Shown in pieces: positions 34,603-44,900 of a DNA stretch of 64,000 bases (position 1 is the first letter of the stretch; every line of letters begins with the position of its first letter). Source of the DNA: Acinetobacter sp. XS-4 (GTDB lineage: Bacteria > Pseudomonadota > Gammaproteobacteria > Pseudomonadales > Moraxellaceae). The notes below the pieces were generated by a model. That model was given only the letters and a program-made list of their open reading frames with translations, made no database searches and had not been told where the DNA came from. Both the position numbers and the translations under genes were made by a program. The stretch lies in NCBI RefSeq assembly GCF_023920705.1, contig NZ_CP094657.1:868001-932000 (forward strand). Direction: 5' to 3'.

Positions 34603-34674
34603 AAGTAAACAATTTAAAAAAAGGCATTAAATCAAGTATATTAAGTTTAACTTCTCTTCATATATTTGATTTAG

Positions 34675-35250
34675 ATGCCTCAAGAAAAAAAATTAACAGA
34701 GCAGCAGGTCATCGCACTAGAACGAGACCTTGCCAAGTTTGCCACCATGATGGACAGCGCAGTGCGTATTCCTTTTACAAAGCAGGGCATTGGAGCCGAT
34801 GCTGCACTGAGCACGATTCCAATTGCTGGTGATGTAGCTGGTTTTGTACTGACGTGTTATGCGATTTATAAGGCTAAACAGATTGGTGTGCCTCAACATA
34901 AGTTAACTCCAGTTATCAAACTGGCAGTTGTAGATGCTGTAGTAGGTTTTGTTCCAGTGGCAGGGACTCTTTTCGATATTTTTATACGTCCTAGTAGAAA
35001 AGCATTAGATGTGGTTCATACGCACATACGTGAAGAATATGCGATTCAAAGTGATATTCATGTTGTTCATCCATATTTGCATGAAAAGCTCGAAAAGAAG
35101 CAGCAGCACTCAGCCTTCTGGCGTAATCCTGTGGTGAGTTGGTTATGGTTGCATATACCCGATTTATTAGGCGCGTTTGTACTACTTTTAATTGGCTTCG
35201 CTGTTTGGTGGGGGGCAAGTTATCTTTGGGGTCTCTATCAAACCATGTAA
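34675..35250 (+). CDS. DUF4112 domain membrane protein
   Basis: A 191-residue protein with an N-terminal cytosolic helix, a conserved central block typical of DUF4112 (GADAALSTIPIAGDVAGFVL and VDAVVGFVPVAGTLFDIF), and one strong C-terminal membrane helix (LLGAFVLLLIGFAVWWGASYL). The function of the family is unknown. It lies 72 bp after the RND permease on the same strand without an obvious terminator between, so it may be co-transcribed. Confidence 0.82.
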   Translation: MPQEKKLTEQQVIALERDLAKFATMMDSAVRIPFTKQGIGADAALSTIPIAGDVAGFVLTCYAIYKAKQIGVPQHKLTPVIKLAVVDAVVGFVPVAGTLFDIFIRPSRKALDVVHTHIREEYAIQSDIHVVHPYLHEKLEKKQQHSAFWRNPVVSWLWLHIPDLLGAFVLLLIGFAVWWGASYLWGLYQTM

Positions 35251-35254
35251 TAAA

Positions 35255-35282
35255 AATAAAGCCTCCAGTTGGAGGCTTTATT
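35255..35282. terminator. Bidirectional terminator between DUF4112 gene and htpX
   Basis: A perfect 12-bp stem (AATAAAGCCTCC / GGAGGCTTTATT) with an AGTT loop, A-rich before and T-rich after. Confidence 0.85.
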
Positions 35283-35299
35283 TCTTCACGTTAAACGTT

Positions 35300-36205
35300 T
35301 TATGGGCAATCTAATTGATGTAAAGCTGCCACACGTTGTTCAATTGTTGGGTGGGTTTGGAACAAAGCAGCTAAGCTAAAGCCTTGCTCTTTACCTTCCG
35401 CAATCGCGAAAGCTTTCATTTCTTTTGGCATTTGATCTGGCATTTCTGTCTCAGCTTGTAGACGTAATAATGCAGAAATCATTGCTTGTTTACCTGCTAA
35501 ACGTGCACCTGCTTCATCAGCACGGTATTCACGATAACGAGAGAACCACATCACAATCGCAGAAGCGAGAATACCAAAGACGATATCTAATACCATGGTA
35601 ATGAGGAAGTAACCCATACCAGGGGCTTGATCATCTTGACGACCAAAAACATTACGGTCGATAAAATCACCGACTACACGAGCAAAGAACATAACAAAGG
35701 CGTTCACGACACCTTGGATGAGTGCTAGGGTAACCATATCACCGTTCGCAACGTGACCAATCTCATGCGCAAGCACAGCACGTAGCTCATCTTTATTCAT
35801 ACGCTCAAGTAGACCAGATGAAACGGCAACTAAGGCATCATTCTTATTCCAGCCTGTTGCAAAGGCATTGGATTGATATGATGGAAAAATACCAACCTCT
35901 GGCATGTTAATACCAGAACGTTGAGAAAGTTCAGCGACTGTTTGCAATAACCAGCTTTCAGCTTGGTTACGGGGAGCATTCGGGTCGATCAGTTCTGTAC
36001 CGGTCGTTTTCTTAGCCATCCATTTTGACATGAATAACGAGATTAAAGATCCCACCATACCAAACACAAAACAGATCACTAAAAGGTTGCCTAGATTCAA
36101 GCCACCCGCGCCATGGTAACTACCGACACCGAAGAGTGACAAAATAATGCCAGCTACAACCAGTACCGCGAGGTTGGTAAGCAAAAACAAACCAATCCGC
36201 ATCAT
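35300..36205 (-). CDS. htpX: Membrane protease HtpX
   Basis: A zinc metalloprotease of the inner membrane (M48 family) that helps FtsH remove damaged membrane proteins. The 301-residue length is typical. Two N-terminal membrane segments are followed by the cytosolic catalytic part with HEIGH at residues 147-151, two more membrane segments, and a conserved [11 protein letters not shown] that gives the third zinc ligand. Expression is often stress-linked in relatives; no heat-shock promoter is clear here. It is monocistronic and convergent with the DUF4112 gene. Confidence 0.95.
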   Translation of the reverse strand: MMRIGLFLLTNLAVLVVAGIILSLFGVGSYHGAGGLNLGNLLVICFVFGMVGSLISLFMSKWMAKKTTGTELIDPNAPRNQAESWLLQTVAELSQRSGINMPEVGIFPSYQSNAFATGWNKNDALVAVSSGLLERMNKDELRAVLAHEIGHVANGDMVTLALIQGVVNAFVMFFARVVGDFIDRNVFGRQDDQAPGMGYFLITMVLDIVFGILASAIVMWFSRYREYRADEAGARLAGKQAMISALLRLQAETEMPDQMPKEMKAFAIAEGKEQGFSLAALFQTHPTIEQRVAALHQLDCP

Positions 36206-36451
36206 TGAGAAAATCCTCTTATAAATAAAATGTTATCTGATTTACAAATTCTAAATCATGCAGCTAATATGCGGGGCTTAGGGGAAAAATTCAAGAAAAA
36301 AATAAGGAATTGATACATTCTTTCATTTAGCAGAATGTACCTAAATTTAAAGAATAATTGGCTAAATTCGCCTAAATGGTAAGGATCAGGTAATAGATCA
36401 TTACAATTTAAAGGACAAAAAATTGACGGAATAAACCGTTAGTAAACATTC

Positions 36452-37321
36452 TTATTCTATTCGAATATGTGCAATTGCAGTGGCATTGTTTGTGACATAA
36501 GTACCTGTAGGCGCATCAGTAAATGTGCCATTTGATAAAGTCACAATTTGACGAGAAGTAGAATATTTAGGGGCTGGTGTTGCTATTTGAGCTGTTGTGT
36601 TTTCCACTAAATTAGAAGATTGAGAAGTGACTTGTGCTGAAGTATTAGAACTATTGGAAAAAGATGAAAAACCTGAACCAGATGAATATAAGTTTTGATA
36701 TCGGCTCGTTACACGGCGCACGTAATCTTGTGTTTCACGAAAAGGTGGGATACCGCCGTATTTATCAACGTTTCCTTCACCAGCATTATAAGCAGCAAGT
36801 GCCATTTGTGTATTGCCACGAAAGCGCTTGAGTAACCAGCTTAAATATTTTGCACCTGCAAAAATATTTTGCTGAGCATCAAAGGCATTGGTGACGTTAA
36901 ATCGACGTGCAGTCGCAGGCATAAGTTGCATAAGACCTTGCGCTCCGACTGGAGAGCGGGCATTGACATTAAACCCTGACTCGGTATGCATGACAGCCTT
37001 AATCAAGCCTTCAGATACACCATGCTGTAGAGCCGCTTGTTTAATAATATGATCAAAAGCATTTTTATTCTTATTATAGCTTGGCAGAACAGAAGCTTCT
37101 GATGCTCCCCAGTTCGTATAACTATGGATATTACTGTCAGGGTAGTAAGTCACTTTTACTTTTTTTAGTGATTGATCATAACTTTTTCGGTTAGTCAGCA
37201 ATGTACTACCATTTTTATCTTGGTAGACATACATTTGGCCTGCTGAACTCGACGTTATGCCGACTGAAAAAGTGGTCATCCCCAGTAAACAAGAAAAAAG
37301 TAATTGAACCGATTTTTTCAT
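36452..37321 (-). CDS. Soluble lytic transglycosylase-like protein (SLT domain)
   Basis: Cleaves peptidoglycan glycan strands with formation of anhydro-muramic ends. The 289-residue protein has a signal peptide (about residues 1-27), a short N-terminal YVYQDKNGSTLLTNR block of the DUF4124/penetration-protein type, and a Slt domain with the catalytic Glu at 114 in HTESGFNVNA followed by PVGAQGLMQLMPATA and AYNAGEGNVDKYGG. The C-terminal 75 residues are Ser/Asn-rich and low complexity. It is the only gene between the htpX upstream region and the large gap before ttcA. Confidence 0.88.
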   Translation of the reverse strand: MKKSVQLLFSCLLGMTTFSVGITSSSAGQMYVYQDKNGSTLLTNRKSYDQSLKKVKVTYYPDSNIHSYTNWGASEASVLPSYNKNKNAFDHIIKQAALQHGVSEGLIKAVMHTESGFNVNARSPVGAQGLMQLMPATARRFNVTNAFDAQQNIFAGAKYLSWLLKRFRGNTQMALAAYNAGEGNVDKYGGIPPFRETQDYVRRVTSRYQNLYSSGSGFSSFSNSSNTSAQVTSQSSNLVENTTAQIATPAPKYSTSRQIVTLSNGTFTDAPTGTYVTNNATAIAHIRIE

Positions 37322-37825
37322 TTTATGTTATTCACAATTTTAAGATATTCAAAACTTGTCGAAGAGTTTATCAAAAAATATTACAGAAAGAACTTTTGTG
37401 TAATTTTTTTTATTTCGACTCTTTCAAAAAATCAAGCTGTTTTGTTCGAATGCTCATCAAAAAAAATTAAAAATTATTTTTAAAATGATTCTATTGACTT
37501 GAATAACATGTTGATATTCAAGGGTAAAAAACATTGGTTAAAAAATGATCAATTTAAATAAAACCCTTAACAGAAGGTCTAAACAGTTTGTCAAGTACGA
37601 AGAAATCCACAATTTTATCCACAGGTTTTGTGGAAAACTGTGGAAAAGTCCAAAAAGTAAGCACTTTGCACGAATTTTGAACGCTTCAGTCAAAATAGAG
37701 CATGAATTTTGCATCATGCATGAGCAATGTGACGGCTTCAAGAATTGAAACTATTCTTTTGATGCGATTCTCTTCCGAATCATATAAAATTGCGCGGTAT
37801 TTTTATTTATGGGTATATCTCGTCT
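37322..37825. other. Gene-free divergent region with palindrome and DnaA-box cluster
   Basis: 504 bp between a transglycosylase gene and ttcA. It contains an inverted repeat at 37498-37522 (CTTGAAT / ATTCAAG around AACATGTT) and several DnaA-box-like 9-mers at 37604-37651. Two 67-codon open frames on opposite strands cover the same bases and look like chance. Confidence 0.55.
37604..37651. promoter_or_regulatory. Cluster of DnaA-box-like sequences upstream of ttcA
   Basis: Within about 48 bp there are a perfect TTATCCACA (37615-37623), a near match AAATCCACA just before it, and two reverse-orientation TTTTCCACA-type sites (read on plus as TGTGGAAAA). These match or nearly match the DnaA consensus TTATNCACA. 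No origin genes are nearby. Confidence 0.5.
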
Positions 37826-38731
37826 ATGTACGCGCCAGTTGAGTCCAATCAGGGATTTAATTTTAAGCCTGAACTTCCAACAAGCTCGGCCTATTACCGT
37901 TTGCTCAAGAAGCTTCGCCGTCAAGTTGGACATGCTATTCGTGACTTCAAGATGATTGAAGAAGGCGATAAGGTCATGGTGTGTGTGTCTGGTGGTAAAG
38001 ACAGTTATACCTTGCTCGATATCATGTTGCAGTTTAAACGTATTGCACCAATCAATTTTGATGTTGTTGCGGTTAACCTTGACCAAAAGCAACCGGGCTT
38101 TCCTGAAGATGTCTTACCTCGTTATATGGAAGAAAATAACATTCCATATTACATTTTAGAAAAAGACACCTATACCATTACTAAACGTTTAACACCGGAA
38201 GGTAAAACCTACTGTGCAGTATGTTCACGTTTACGCCGTGGTTCTTTATATGGCTTTGCACAAGAAATTGGGGCGACTAAAGTTGCTTTAGGGCATCACC
38301 GCGATGACATTCTTGCAACGTTCTTCTTAAATCTGTTTCATGGCGGAAGTTTAAAGGCGATGCCTCCAAAGCTTTTGTCTTCAGACAAGAAGAATATTCT
38401 GATTCGCCCATTGGCATATGTTGAAGAAAAAGACATCATCAAATATGCAGAATTACGTCAGTTCCCAATCATTCCATGTAACCTGTGTGGTTCGCAGGAA
38501 AACTTACAGCGTGCCATGCTCAATGAAATGCTACGTGATTGGGATAAGCAATATCCGAAACGTTTACACAGCATTTTCGGTGCGTTACAAAACGTATCGC
38601 CGTCTCAGTTAGCGGACCGTGAATTATTCGATTTCGAAGCTTTAGATTCTCAGCGCGAGTTAGATTTTAAAGATCCAGAAGAGCTTAAAAACCGTTTAGA
38701 TGTCGTGAACTTAAGCTTTGCTGCTGAATAA
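37826..38731 (+). CDS. ttcA: tRNA 2-thiocytidine(32) synthetase TtcA
   Basis: Adds sulfur to cytidine 32 of certain tRNAs using ATP and an iron-sulfur cluster. The 301-residue protein has the PP-loop [14 protein letters not shown] near residue 55, the conserved [11 protein letters not shown], the first CxxC in [17 protein letters not shown], and the second CxxC in [13 protein letters not shown]. The frame extends to a TTG at 37790, but I choose ATG 37826, which gives the usual family start. It is a single gene followed by a hairpin at 38754-38780. Confidence 0.94.
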   Translation: MYAPVESNQGFNFKPELPTSSAYYRLLKKLRRQVGHAIRDFKMIEEGDKVMVCVSGGKDSYTLLDIMLQFKRIAPINFDVVAVNLDQKQPGFPEDVLPRYMEENNIPYYILEKDTYTITKRLTPEGKTYCAVCSRLRRGSLYGFAQEIGATKVALGHHRDDILATFFLNLFHGGSLKAMPPKLLSSDKKNILIRPLAYVEEKDIIKYAELRQFPIIPCNLCGSQENLQRAMLNEMLRDWDKQYPKRLHSIFGALQNVSPSQLADRELFDFEALDSQRELDFKDPEELKNRLDVVNLSFAAE

Positions 38732-38753
38732 ACGCTAGGCATTAGAGAATATT

Positions 38754-38783
38754 AAAGGCACTTTATAAACAAGTGCCTTTAAT
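38754..38783 (+). terminator. Probable terminator of ttcA
   Basis: A perfect 10-bp stem (AAAGGCACTT / AAGTGCCTTT) with a 7-base loop. The following T run is short and interrupted. Confidence 0.6.
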
Positions 38784-38937
38784 GTATCAAAATACTAAAA
38801 AATGAATGTTCCGTACAAAAAGTCATAGCCCTAAATTTAAATTACATGCTATAACAACGCTCAAGCAGAATTGCTTCACATGATGTTGTCTGGATAGACA
38901 ACTAGAGAAATTGAACAAATAAATTTGAGGAAGAATC

Positions 38938-39321
38938 ATGCCTGCATTTTTAACTGAAGATTGGTTTGCTACTGTCGAAAAATTAACTGCTGAAGCAGGG
39001 GATCTTAATTTGCCACCCGCTCTTGCGAATTTGGCAATTAATTTAGTAGTTACAGATGCTTCTGGAAATACCGAATTAGCTTTAGATGGGGGTAAAATCC
39101 AAAAAGGTTTGTCTTCAAATGCCAAAACAACTTTAAATATGGATGCTGAAACTTTACGTAAAGTATTCTTAGAGTTTGATATGGCTGCTGCTATGCAGGC
39201 ATTCATGACTGGTAAAATTAAAGTTCAAGGCGATATGTCTCAATTAATGGCTTTACAAACAGCTAAGCCAAGCCAAGAACAAAAAGATTTATTTAAGAAA
39301 GTATTAGAGCATACAGCTTAA
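38938..39321 (+). CDS. SCP2 sterol-binding domain protein
   Basis: A 127-residue soluble protein covering a single SCP2 lipid-transfer fold. Characteristic parts are the central VTDASGNTELALDGGKI, the SNAKTTLNMDAETLRKVF block and MTGKIKVQGDMSQLMAL near the C-terminus. Bacterial members are thought to bind fatty acyl or other hydrophobic ligands; no precise role can be given. GAGGAAG sits before ATG 38938. It is monocistronic, with a terminator after it. Confidence 0.88.
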   Translation: MPAFLTEDWFATVEKLTAEAGDLNLPPALANLAINLVVTDASGNTELALDGGKIQKGLSSNAKTTLNMDAETLRKVFLEFDMAAAMQAFMTGKIKVQGDMSQLMALQTAKPSQEQKDLFKKVLEHTA

Positions 39322-39339
39322 ATCTAAAAGAATTCATAT

Positions 39340-39371
39340 AAAAAGCTTACCCCGAGAGGTAAGCTTTTTAT
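39340..39371. terminator. Terminator after SCP2 gene
   Basis: An AAAAGCTTACC / GGTAAGCTTTT stem with a CCGAGA loop, probably used by both convergent genes. Confidence 0.85.
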
Positions 39372-39412
39372 TTATACAAACAAAGAGTTTATCAACTTCG
39401 AAACAATAAAAA

Positions 39413-40522
39413 TTAGATATTGATTCGTGTTTGTGCCGTTTTGATATGTTCAAGATAAGCACGAATACGAGTGACATATTGAACTGCTTGCTTATATCGA
39501 CCATTACGCGTTTTATTACTTTGCAAATAATCGTAGAGATTAACCCATTGGTTCGGATCTTTCCCTTGTGCTTGCAAGCGCTTCTGAATCTGGTTTACCG
39601 CACCTGGACCCATATTATAGGCCACCAGGGCATACCAGTTTCGATCAGGGAAAGGAATATCATCATATTCACTTAACATCTGGTCGTAATACTTCGCGCC
39701 ACCTTGAATGCTTTGAGCTGGATCACTACGATTGCTGACACCCATTGCTCGAGCAGTGCTATTGGTCAGCATCATTAAGCCACGAACACCTGTGGGAGAA
39801 ACAGATTCGGGCTTTAAATATGATTCTTGATAACCAATTGCGGCAAGTAAATGCCAGTCGAGATCATATTTAGCTGCGCTTTGTTTAAAGCTCGCTTTAT
39901 AAATCGGTAAACGCGTCGTTAAGTCACGTTGAATGGTTGACCAAGCTTCTGGTTTCACCACATTACGATTGTAAAAAGAAGCAAGTTGCTGAGTCACACC
40001 ATTTTGCTTACTTTGGCATACAAAGCCACTAGCGGTCTGGGTGAGGGGGTCATCAGCTTGTTTAAACACCCAGCTTAACTCCGGATTTAAACCATTTTTT
40101 TGCAAATCTACTGTGTCACCACAACTTGCAGAAAAAGACATCAAACCGTTGTTCTCGATGGTACTTAAACCAGCGGTTGTCATCGCAAAGTTTGCTTTAC
40201 CTTGCTGAACCCACCTAAGTGCAGTGGCATTGTCTGCCACGATTTTAAAGTCCAACTTTACATTAAGGGTTTGTGCATAGTTACGGGCTAAGTCGTAACC
40301 AAAACCATGTAAAAACTGATCTTCTTTGAAAACGGTTGTCGGGCTTTCTACCGCAACAACAGTTAGCGTGTTTGTATTTACTACAGTATTGTACTGTAGG
40401 GTTTTTCCTGCATTAATACTAAATGGAAAAAGCATAGTACTGAGTGCAAGTGCTTTTAACGGGAGAGAAGAAAATAAAGAGTTAAGGCAAAGCCTCGACC
40501 CTGAACTTGAATTACTGTGCAT
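39413..40522 (-). CDS. MltF-like membrane-bound lytic transglycosylase
   Basis: A 369-residue envelope protein that cuts peptidoglycan. A signal region spans about residues 14-38, then comes a solute-binding-protein-like domain (VVAVESPTTVFKEDQFLHGFGYDLARNYAQ region), then a Slt domain with the catalytic Glu in GYQESYLKPESVSPTGVRGL and LVAYNMGPGAVNQIQ. This two-domain order is that of MltF (YfhD). GGAG lies 5 bases before the ATG at 40522. It is shorter than E. coli MltF, which has a longer N-terminal part, so I leave the symbol blank. It is convergent with the SCP2 gene. Confidence 0.85.
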   Translation of the reverse strand: MHSNSSSGSRLCLNSLFSSLPLKALALSTMLFPFSINAGKTLQYNTVVNTNTLTVVAVESPTTVFKEDQFLHGFGYDLARNYAQTLNVKLDFKIVADNATALRWVQQGKANFAMTTAGLSTIENNGLMSFSASCGDTVDLQKNGLNPELSWVFKQADDPLTQTASGFVCQSKQNGVTQQLASFYNRNVVKPEAWSTIQRDLTTRLPIYKASFKQSAAKYDLDWHLLAAIGYQESYLKPESVSPTGVRGLMMLTNSTARAMGVSNRSDPAQSIQGGAKYYDQMLSEYDDIPFPDRNWYALVAYNMGPGAVNQIQKRLQAQGKDPNQWVNLYDYLQSNKTRNGRYKQAVQYVTRIRAYLEHIKTAQTRINI

Positions 40523-40894
40523 GTTGTCTCCGCTACAGGTAATTTATGCCCAAAAAGTCAGACAATAAGCTGCCATAACTTCTAAAAGTTGATAAATTCA
40601 ATAAGGGGTGGGCAGTCATGACGTCATTCAAAATGACATGAAATGAAAAAAACAAACTGTGTAGAAAATCTACATAGTTTTCTAGAAGGTTAAAAATTGC
40701 TCAACATTTAATCTGCGCGCATCATAGTATTGAAAAAAAGTATTGTCAAATTTCGTACAATTAAATATTCGATATATCATCATAAACACATGAATTTCTT
40801 AAGGAAGAAAATTTATACACTTCTGATATGAGAAAATAGGGTATAAAATGCTACATCTTGTAAGCGATATGTTGTTGAACAGTGGTTTTTAATC
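40523..40894. other. Divergent region between MltF-like gene and greB
   Basis: 372 bp without a gene. Two palindromes stand out: ATGACGTCAT at 40618-40627 and TGTAGA-AAA-TCTACA at 40660-40674. A TATAAAAT box at about 40842-40849 may be the greB -10 element. Confidence 0.45.
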
Positions 40895-41389
40895 ATGAAA
40901 TCTAACTTAATCACTCGGTCAGGGCATGACAAATTAGTTGCTGAATTAAAACAACTTTGGCATGAAGAACGACCAGAAATCACAAAGAAAGTGAATTGGG
41001 CTGCAAGCTTAGGTGACCGCAGTGAAAATGCGGATTATCAATACAATAAGCAGCTACTTAGAAAAATTGATCGACGAGTACGTTATTTAGGAAAACGTTT
41101 AGAAGAATTAAAAATTATTGATTACGCACCTGAGCAAGATGGCAAGGTTTACTTCGGAGCTTGGGTAGAGATTGAAAACGAAGAAGGCGAGCAAAAAACT
41201 TTACGTATTGTAGGGATTGATGAAATTTATGATCATCACCCGCAGCATATCTCAATTGAATCACCCATGGCTCGTGCACTGCTCGGCAAAGAAGTTGATG
41301 ATGAGATTGAAGTACATACGCCATCTGGGAAAAAGCTTTGGTATATCAATACAATTCGCTATGAAAAGAATGAAAACCCAGAAAACTAA
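40895..41389 (+). CDS. greB: Transcription elongation factor GreB
   Basis: Rescues backtracked RNA polymerase by stimulating cleavage of the nascent RNA. The 164-residue protein has the N-terminal coiled-coil with the acidic tip LGDRSENADYQYNKQLLRKID and a C-terminal FKBP-like domain with VGIDEIYDHHPQHISIESPMARALLG. RKIDRRVRYLGKRLE and the overall wording match GreB rather than GreA. The tRNA-Ser gene follows about 90 bp downstream on the same strand. Confidence 0.92.
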   Translation: MKSNLITRSGHDKLVAELKQLWHEERPEITKKVNWAASLGDRSENADYQYNKQLLRKIDRRVRYLGKRLEELKIIDYAPEQDGKVYFGAWVEIENEEGEQKTLRIVGIDEIYDHHPQHISIESPMARALLGKEVDDEIEVHTPSGKKLWYINTIRYEKNENPEN

Positions 41390-41478
41390 ATTAATTTGTA
41401 TTTATTTTGAGCGTTTGAATTAAAAGTTAAATAAAAGGTTTGCCAACTTGAGTTTTTATTTATATTATAGCGCTCGTT

Positions 41479-41568
41479 GGAAGCGTGGCAGAGCGGTTTA
41501 ATGCACCGGTCTTGAAAACCGACGAGGGTGTGAGTCCTCCGTGAGTTCGAATCTCACCGCTTCCGCCA
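41479..41568 (+). tRNA. tRNA-Ser (TGA anticodon)
   Basis: 90 bases including encoded CCA. A GGAAGCG/CGCTTCC acceptor stem, a long variable arm, the GTTCGAATC T-loop and a TGA anticodon in a CTTGAAA loop are visible. Confidence 0.95.
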
Positions 41569-41575
41569 AATTCTT

Positions 41576-41611
41576 AAAAAGCCCTTGTTAATGACGAGGG
41601 CTTTTTTTTTA
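41576..41611 (+). terminator. Terminator of tRNA-Ser
   Basis: AAAAAGCCCT / AGGGCTTTTT stem with a T run directly after the tRNA 3' end. Confidence 0.85.
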
Positions 41612-41908
41612 TGCCTGTTTTTTTATTTTCTCTGCTTATATTAATTTTGAATAACGGTATTTAAATTTTATAAAAATATGTGCTTATATTTTTCCTTATT
41701 GTTGTCCTAGTTTGATTTATAAGTAATAAAAATTGATTGTTCTTCCAATTTAATAACTCACTCTCCACTCTTAAAATAAAAACTTTAATCTTCATTTAAG
41801 TTCAACTCTTTAATTTATTACATAGCAATTGATTTCTTTAATAGGTCAGAAAAACTCAAACATGACTTTATTTCAGCTAAATCAAAAAATTAAAGTGAGT
41901 TATAAAAA

Positions 41909-44900
41909 ATGAACCAATTCGTAACAAGCTCGAAAAATATTATTCGTGGTAAATTTCACCCCGAATTTTTGCAAGATGAAGTACTCGCCGATATTTTTAT
42001 TCAAACTGCTCAAAATCTCTCAGATAAAACAGCTTTAATTGAAGCAAATAAAACGCTGAGTTATGGAGAGTTATATCAGCAAGCTTTAGTAATGGCGCAA
42101 CAACTGACTTTAAATGGGGTGAAAGCAGGGAATATTGTTGGGTTATGGCTGCCGAGGGGTATTGAACTTCTAAAAGCCCAACTGGCGATTTGTTTGAGCG
42201 GGGCGGCGTGGCTTCCTTTTGATATGGATACACCTGCTGACCGTATTGCGGTTTGTCTTGAAGATGCTGAAGCTGTAGGTATGATTACTACAGATGAATG
42301 GTATGAACATTTAGCGGAAGTGCCGCAAACCAAATGGACAAATACTGAGTTACAACGACCAGTTACTCAAGAGGTAAGCTTACCGAAAACCACACCAGAT
42401 CAACCTGCTTATATTATCTATACTTCAGGCTCAACTGGAAAGCCGAAGGGTATTGTGATTACCCAGAAAAATATTTGTCACTTTTTGCGTAGTGAAAATA
42501 ATATTTTGGATATTCAAGAGCAAGATAAGGTCTATCAAGGCTTTTCTGTCGCTTTTGATATGTCGTTTGAAGAAATTTGGCTTTCTTATTTGGTTGGTGC
42601 AACTTTGTGGATTGCACCTAAGTCGCTTGTCAGTGACCCTGAACGTTTATGCCAAACGCTAAAGCAGGAACAAATTACTGTTTTACACGCAGTTCCAACA
42701 TTACTGGCTTTATTCCCTGAAGATGTACCTAACTTAAGAATTATCAACTTAGGTGGGGAAATGTGTCCAGACTCACTTGTTGATCGTTGGGCATTACCTC
42801 ATCATCAAATGTTTAATACCTATGGTCCAACTGAAACGACGGTTACTGCAAGCCTTGAGTCATTAGAACGTGGTAAACCTGTCACGATTGGGAAACCATT
42901 ACCAAACTACGGTATGTTGGTCATTAACGCAGAACGAGAATTATTAGCTCAAGGTGAAACAGGTGAACTCTGTATTTTTGGTCCAAGTGTGGCACCCGGC
43001 TATTTAGGCAGACCTGATTTAACGGCTGATAAGTTTATTGAAAACCCGTGGGCAATGAGTGCGGATGAAGAGTTGCTTTACCGTACTGGGGATTTGGCAA
43101 AAATTGATGAACTGGGTCAAGTACACTGCTTAGGCCGTGCTGATGATCAGGTGAAAATTCGTGGTTTCCGTGTTGAACTCGGGGAAATTGAAGCTGCGCT
43201 TTGTGATATTGATGGTATTGGTACCGCAGCGGTAATTTTGCGTCCAGAAGACGGAATTGATCAGCTGATTGCTTTTATTGCAGCTGAGCTTGATGCCAAA
43301 CAACCGATAGAAATTAAACAACTTCGTCATACTCTAGCTCAACGTTTACCGCCTTATATGGTGCCGAATCGTTTTGAGATTATTGAAGAAGTGCCGCGTT
43401 TATTATCTGGAAAAATTGACCGTAAAGCGTTAAAAGCAAGACCGCTCACCAGTGTGATTGACCGCAGTGAATCTGATCAGCCACAAAATCCAGCCGAAGA
43501 AATTTTATTTGAAATTTTGAACCGTCTGTTTCCTAACATGCCTATTAAATTAGATTCAGATTTTTTTGATGATTTAGGTGGGCATTCGCTTTTAGCAGCA
43601 GTTTTAATTTCAAACCTGCGTGAGCATCAAGAATATAGCCATCTTACAATTCAAAGCTTATATCAAGCGAGAAGAGTGGGGGCAATTGCGGCTTTAATGT
43701 TGGAACAGCCAGAGCCAACATTATTTGATAGCCAGATTGGGCAAGACAACCCGCGTAATCAAACTTATAAATGGTTATGTGGTATTGCACAGCTTGCGAC
43801 TATTCCTGTTTTAATTTCGATTAATATTTTGCAGTGGTTGGCACCATTTTTTACCTATCACTATTTTACAGGTGGAACCCGAGATAGCATTCCATATGCA
43901 ATCGCGTTGTCTCTATTGGTTTATATCAGCGTTATTATTACCAGTTTTGTCGTTTCAATTGCCGTCAAACGATTATTAATGTTGGGCGTTGGCGCAGGAC
44001 GTTATCCACTTTGGGGAATGACTTATTTCCGTTGGTGGTTAGCAGACCGTATTAGCAATATTTCACCAGTTTATTTATTGTCAGGTTCAACTTTACTTAA
44101 CCTCTATTTAAAAGCACTGGGCGCAAAAATTGGACATGATGTCACCATTAGTTCAGTTCATATTCGCATGCCATCTTTATTAACTGTTGAAGATGGTGTG
44201 AGTATTGGCTCTCAAGTGAATTTAGAAAATGCCAAAGTCGAACATGGACATTTGGTGTTGGGTTCAATCTACCTTAAAGAAGATAGTTATGTAGGTTCGT
44301 ATGCTGTATTAGAAGAAAATACAGTGTTAGAAAAACAAGCTCATGTAAATGCCTTAACTTCAATTGAATATGACACAGTTGTACCGGCCGGAGAAATTTG
44401 GGATGGTACGCCAGCTAAAAAAATAGGGCATGTAGATGAGCACGCTAAAATGCCAGAACGTCCTAAATTATCGTTCATTCGTAAAATTGCTGAATATGGA
44501 TATTATGGGGTTAGTGCGTTAATCATTGCTTGTCTGTTCTTTATTCCAATTTTCCCAAGTTTCCTTTTGGTCGATTGGTTAGATGTAAACGTATTTAATA
44601 TTAATCCGAATAACCACCTGCAAATCGCACTTTATTATTTTGCTTTAGCGATTCCAGCTAGTGCAATGATGATGATGATTACTGCTGTTATTTCTTCAGC
44701 AATACGCAAAATTGTATTGCCTCGTCTTGAGACAGGAACCTACGCTGTTCATGGCAGCACCTATTATCGTAAATGGTTTGCATCTCAAATTTTAGAAACA
44801 AGCTTACAAACATTGCATGGCCTGTTTGCTACGATTTATGCGCCTACATGGTTCCGAATGTTAGGGGCGAAAGTAGGTAAAAATACCGAAATTTCTACCG

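Noticed and set aside
37538..37748. Two opposite 67-codon frames before ttcA
   Set aside because: They overlap each other on both strands, have no ribosome binding site and cover the DnaA-box cluster.
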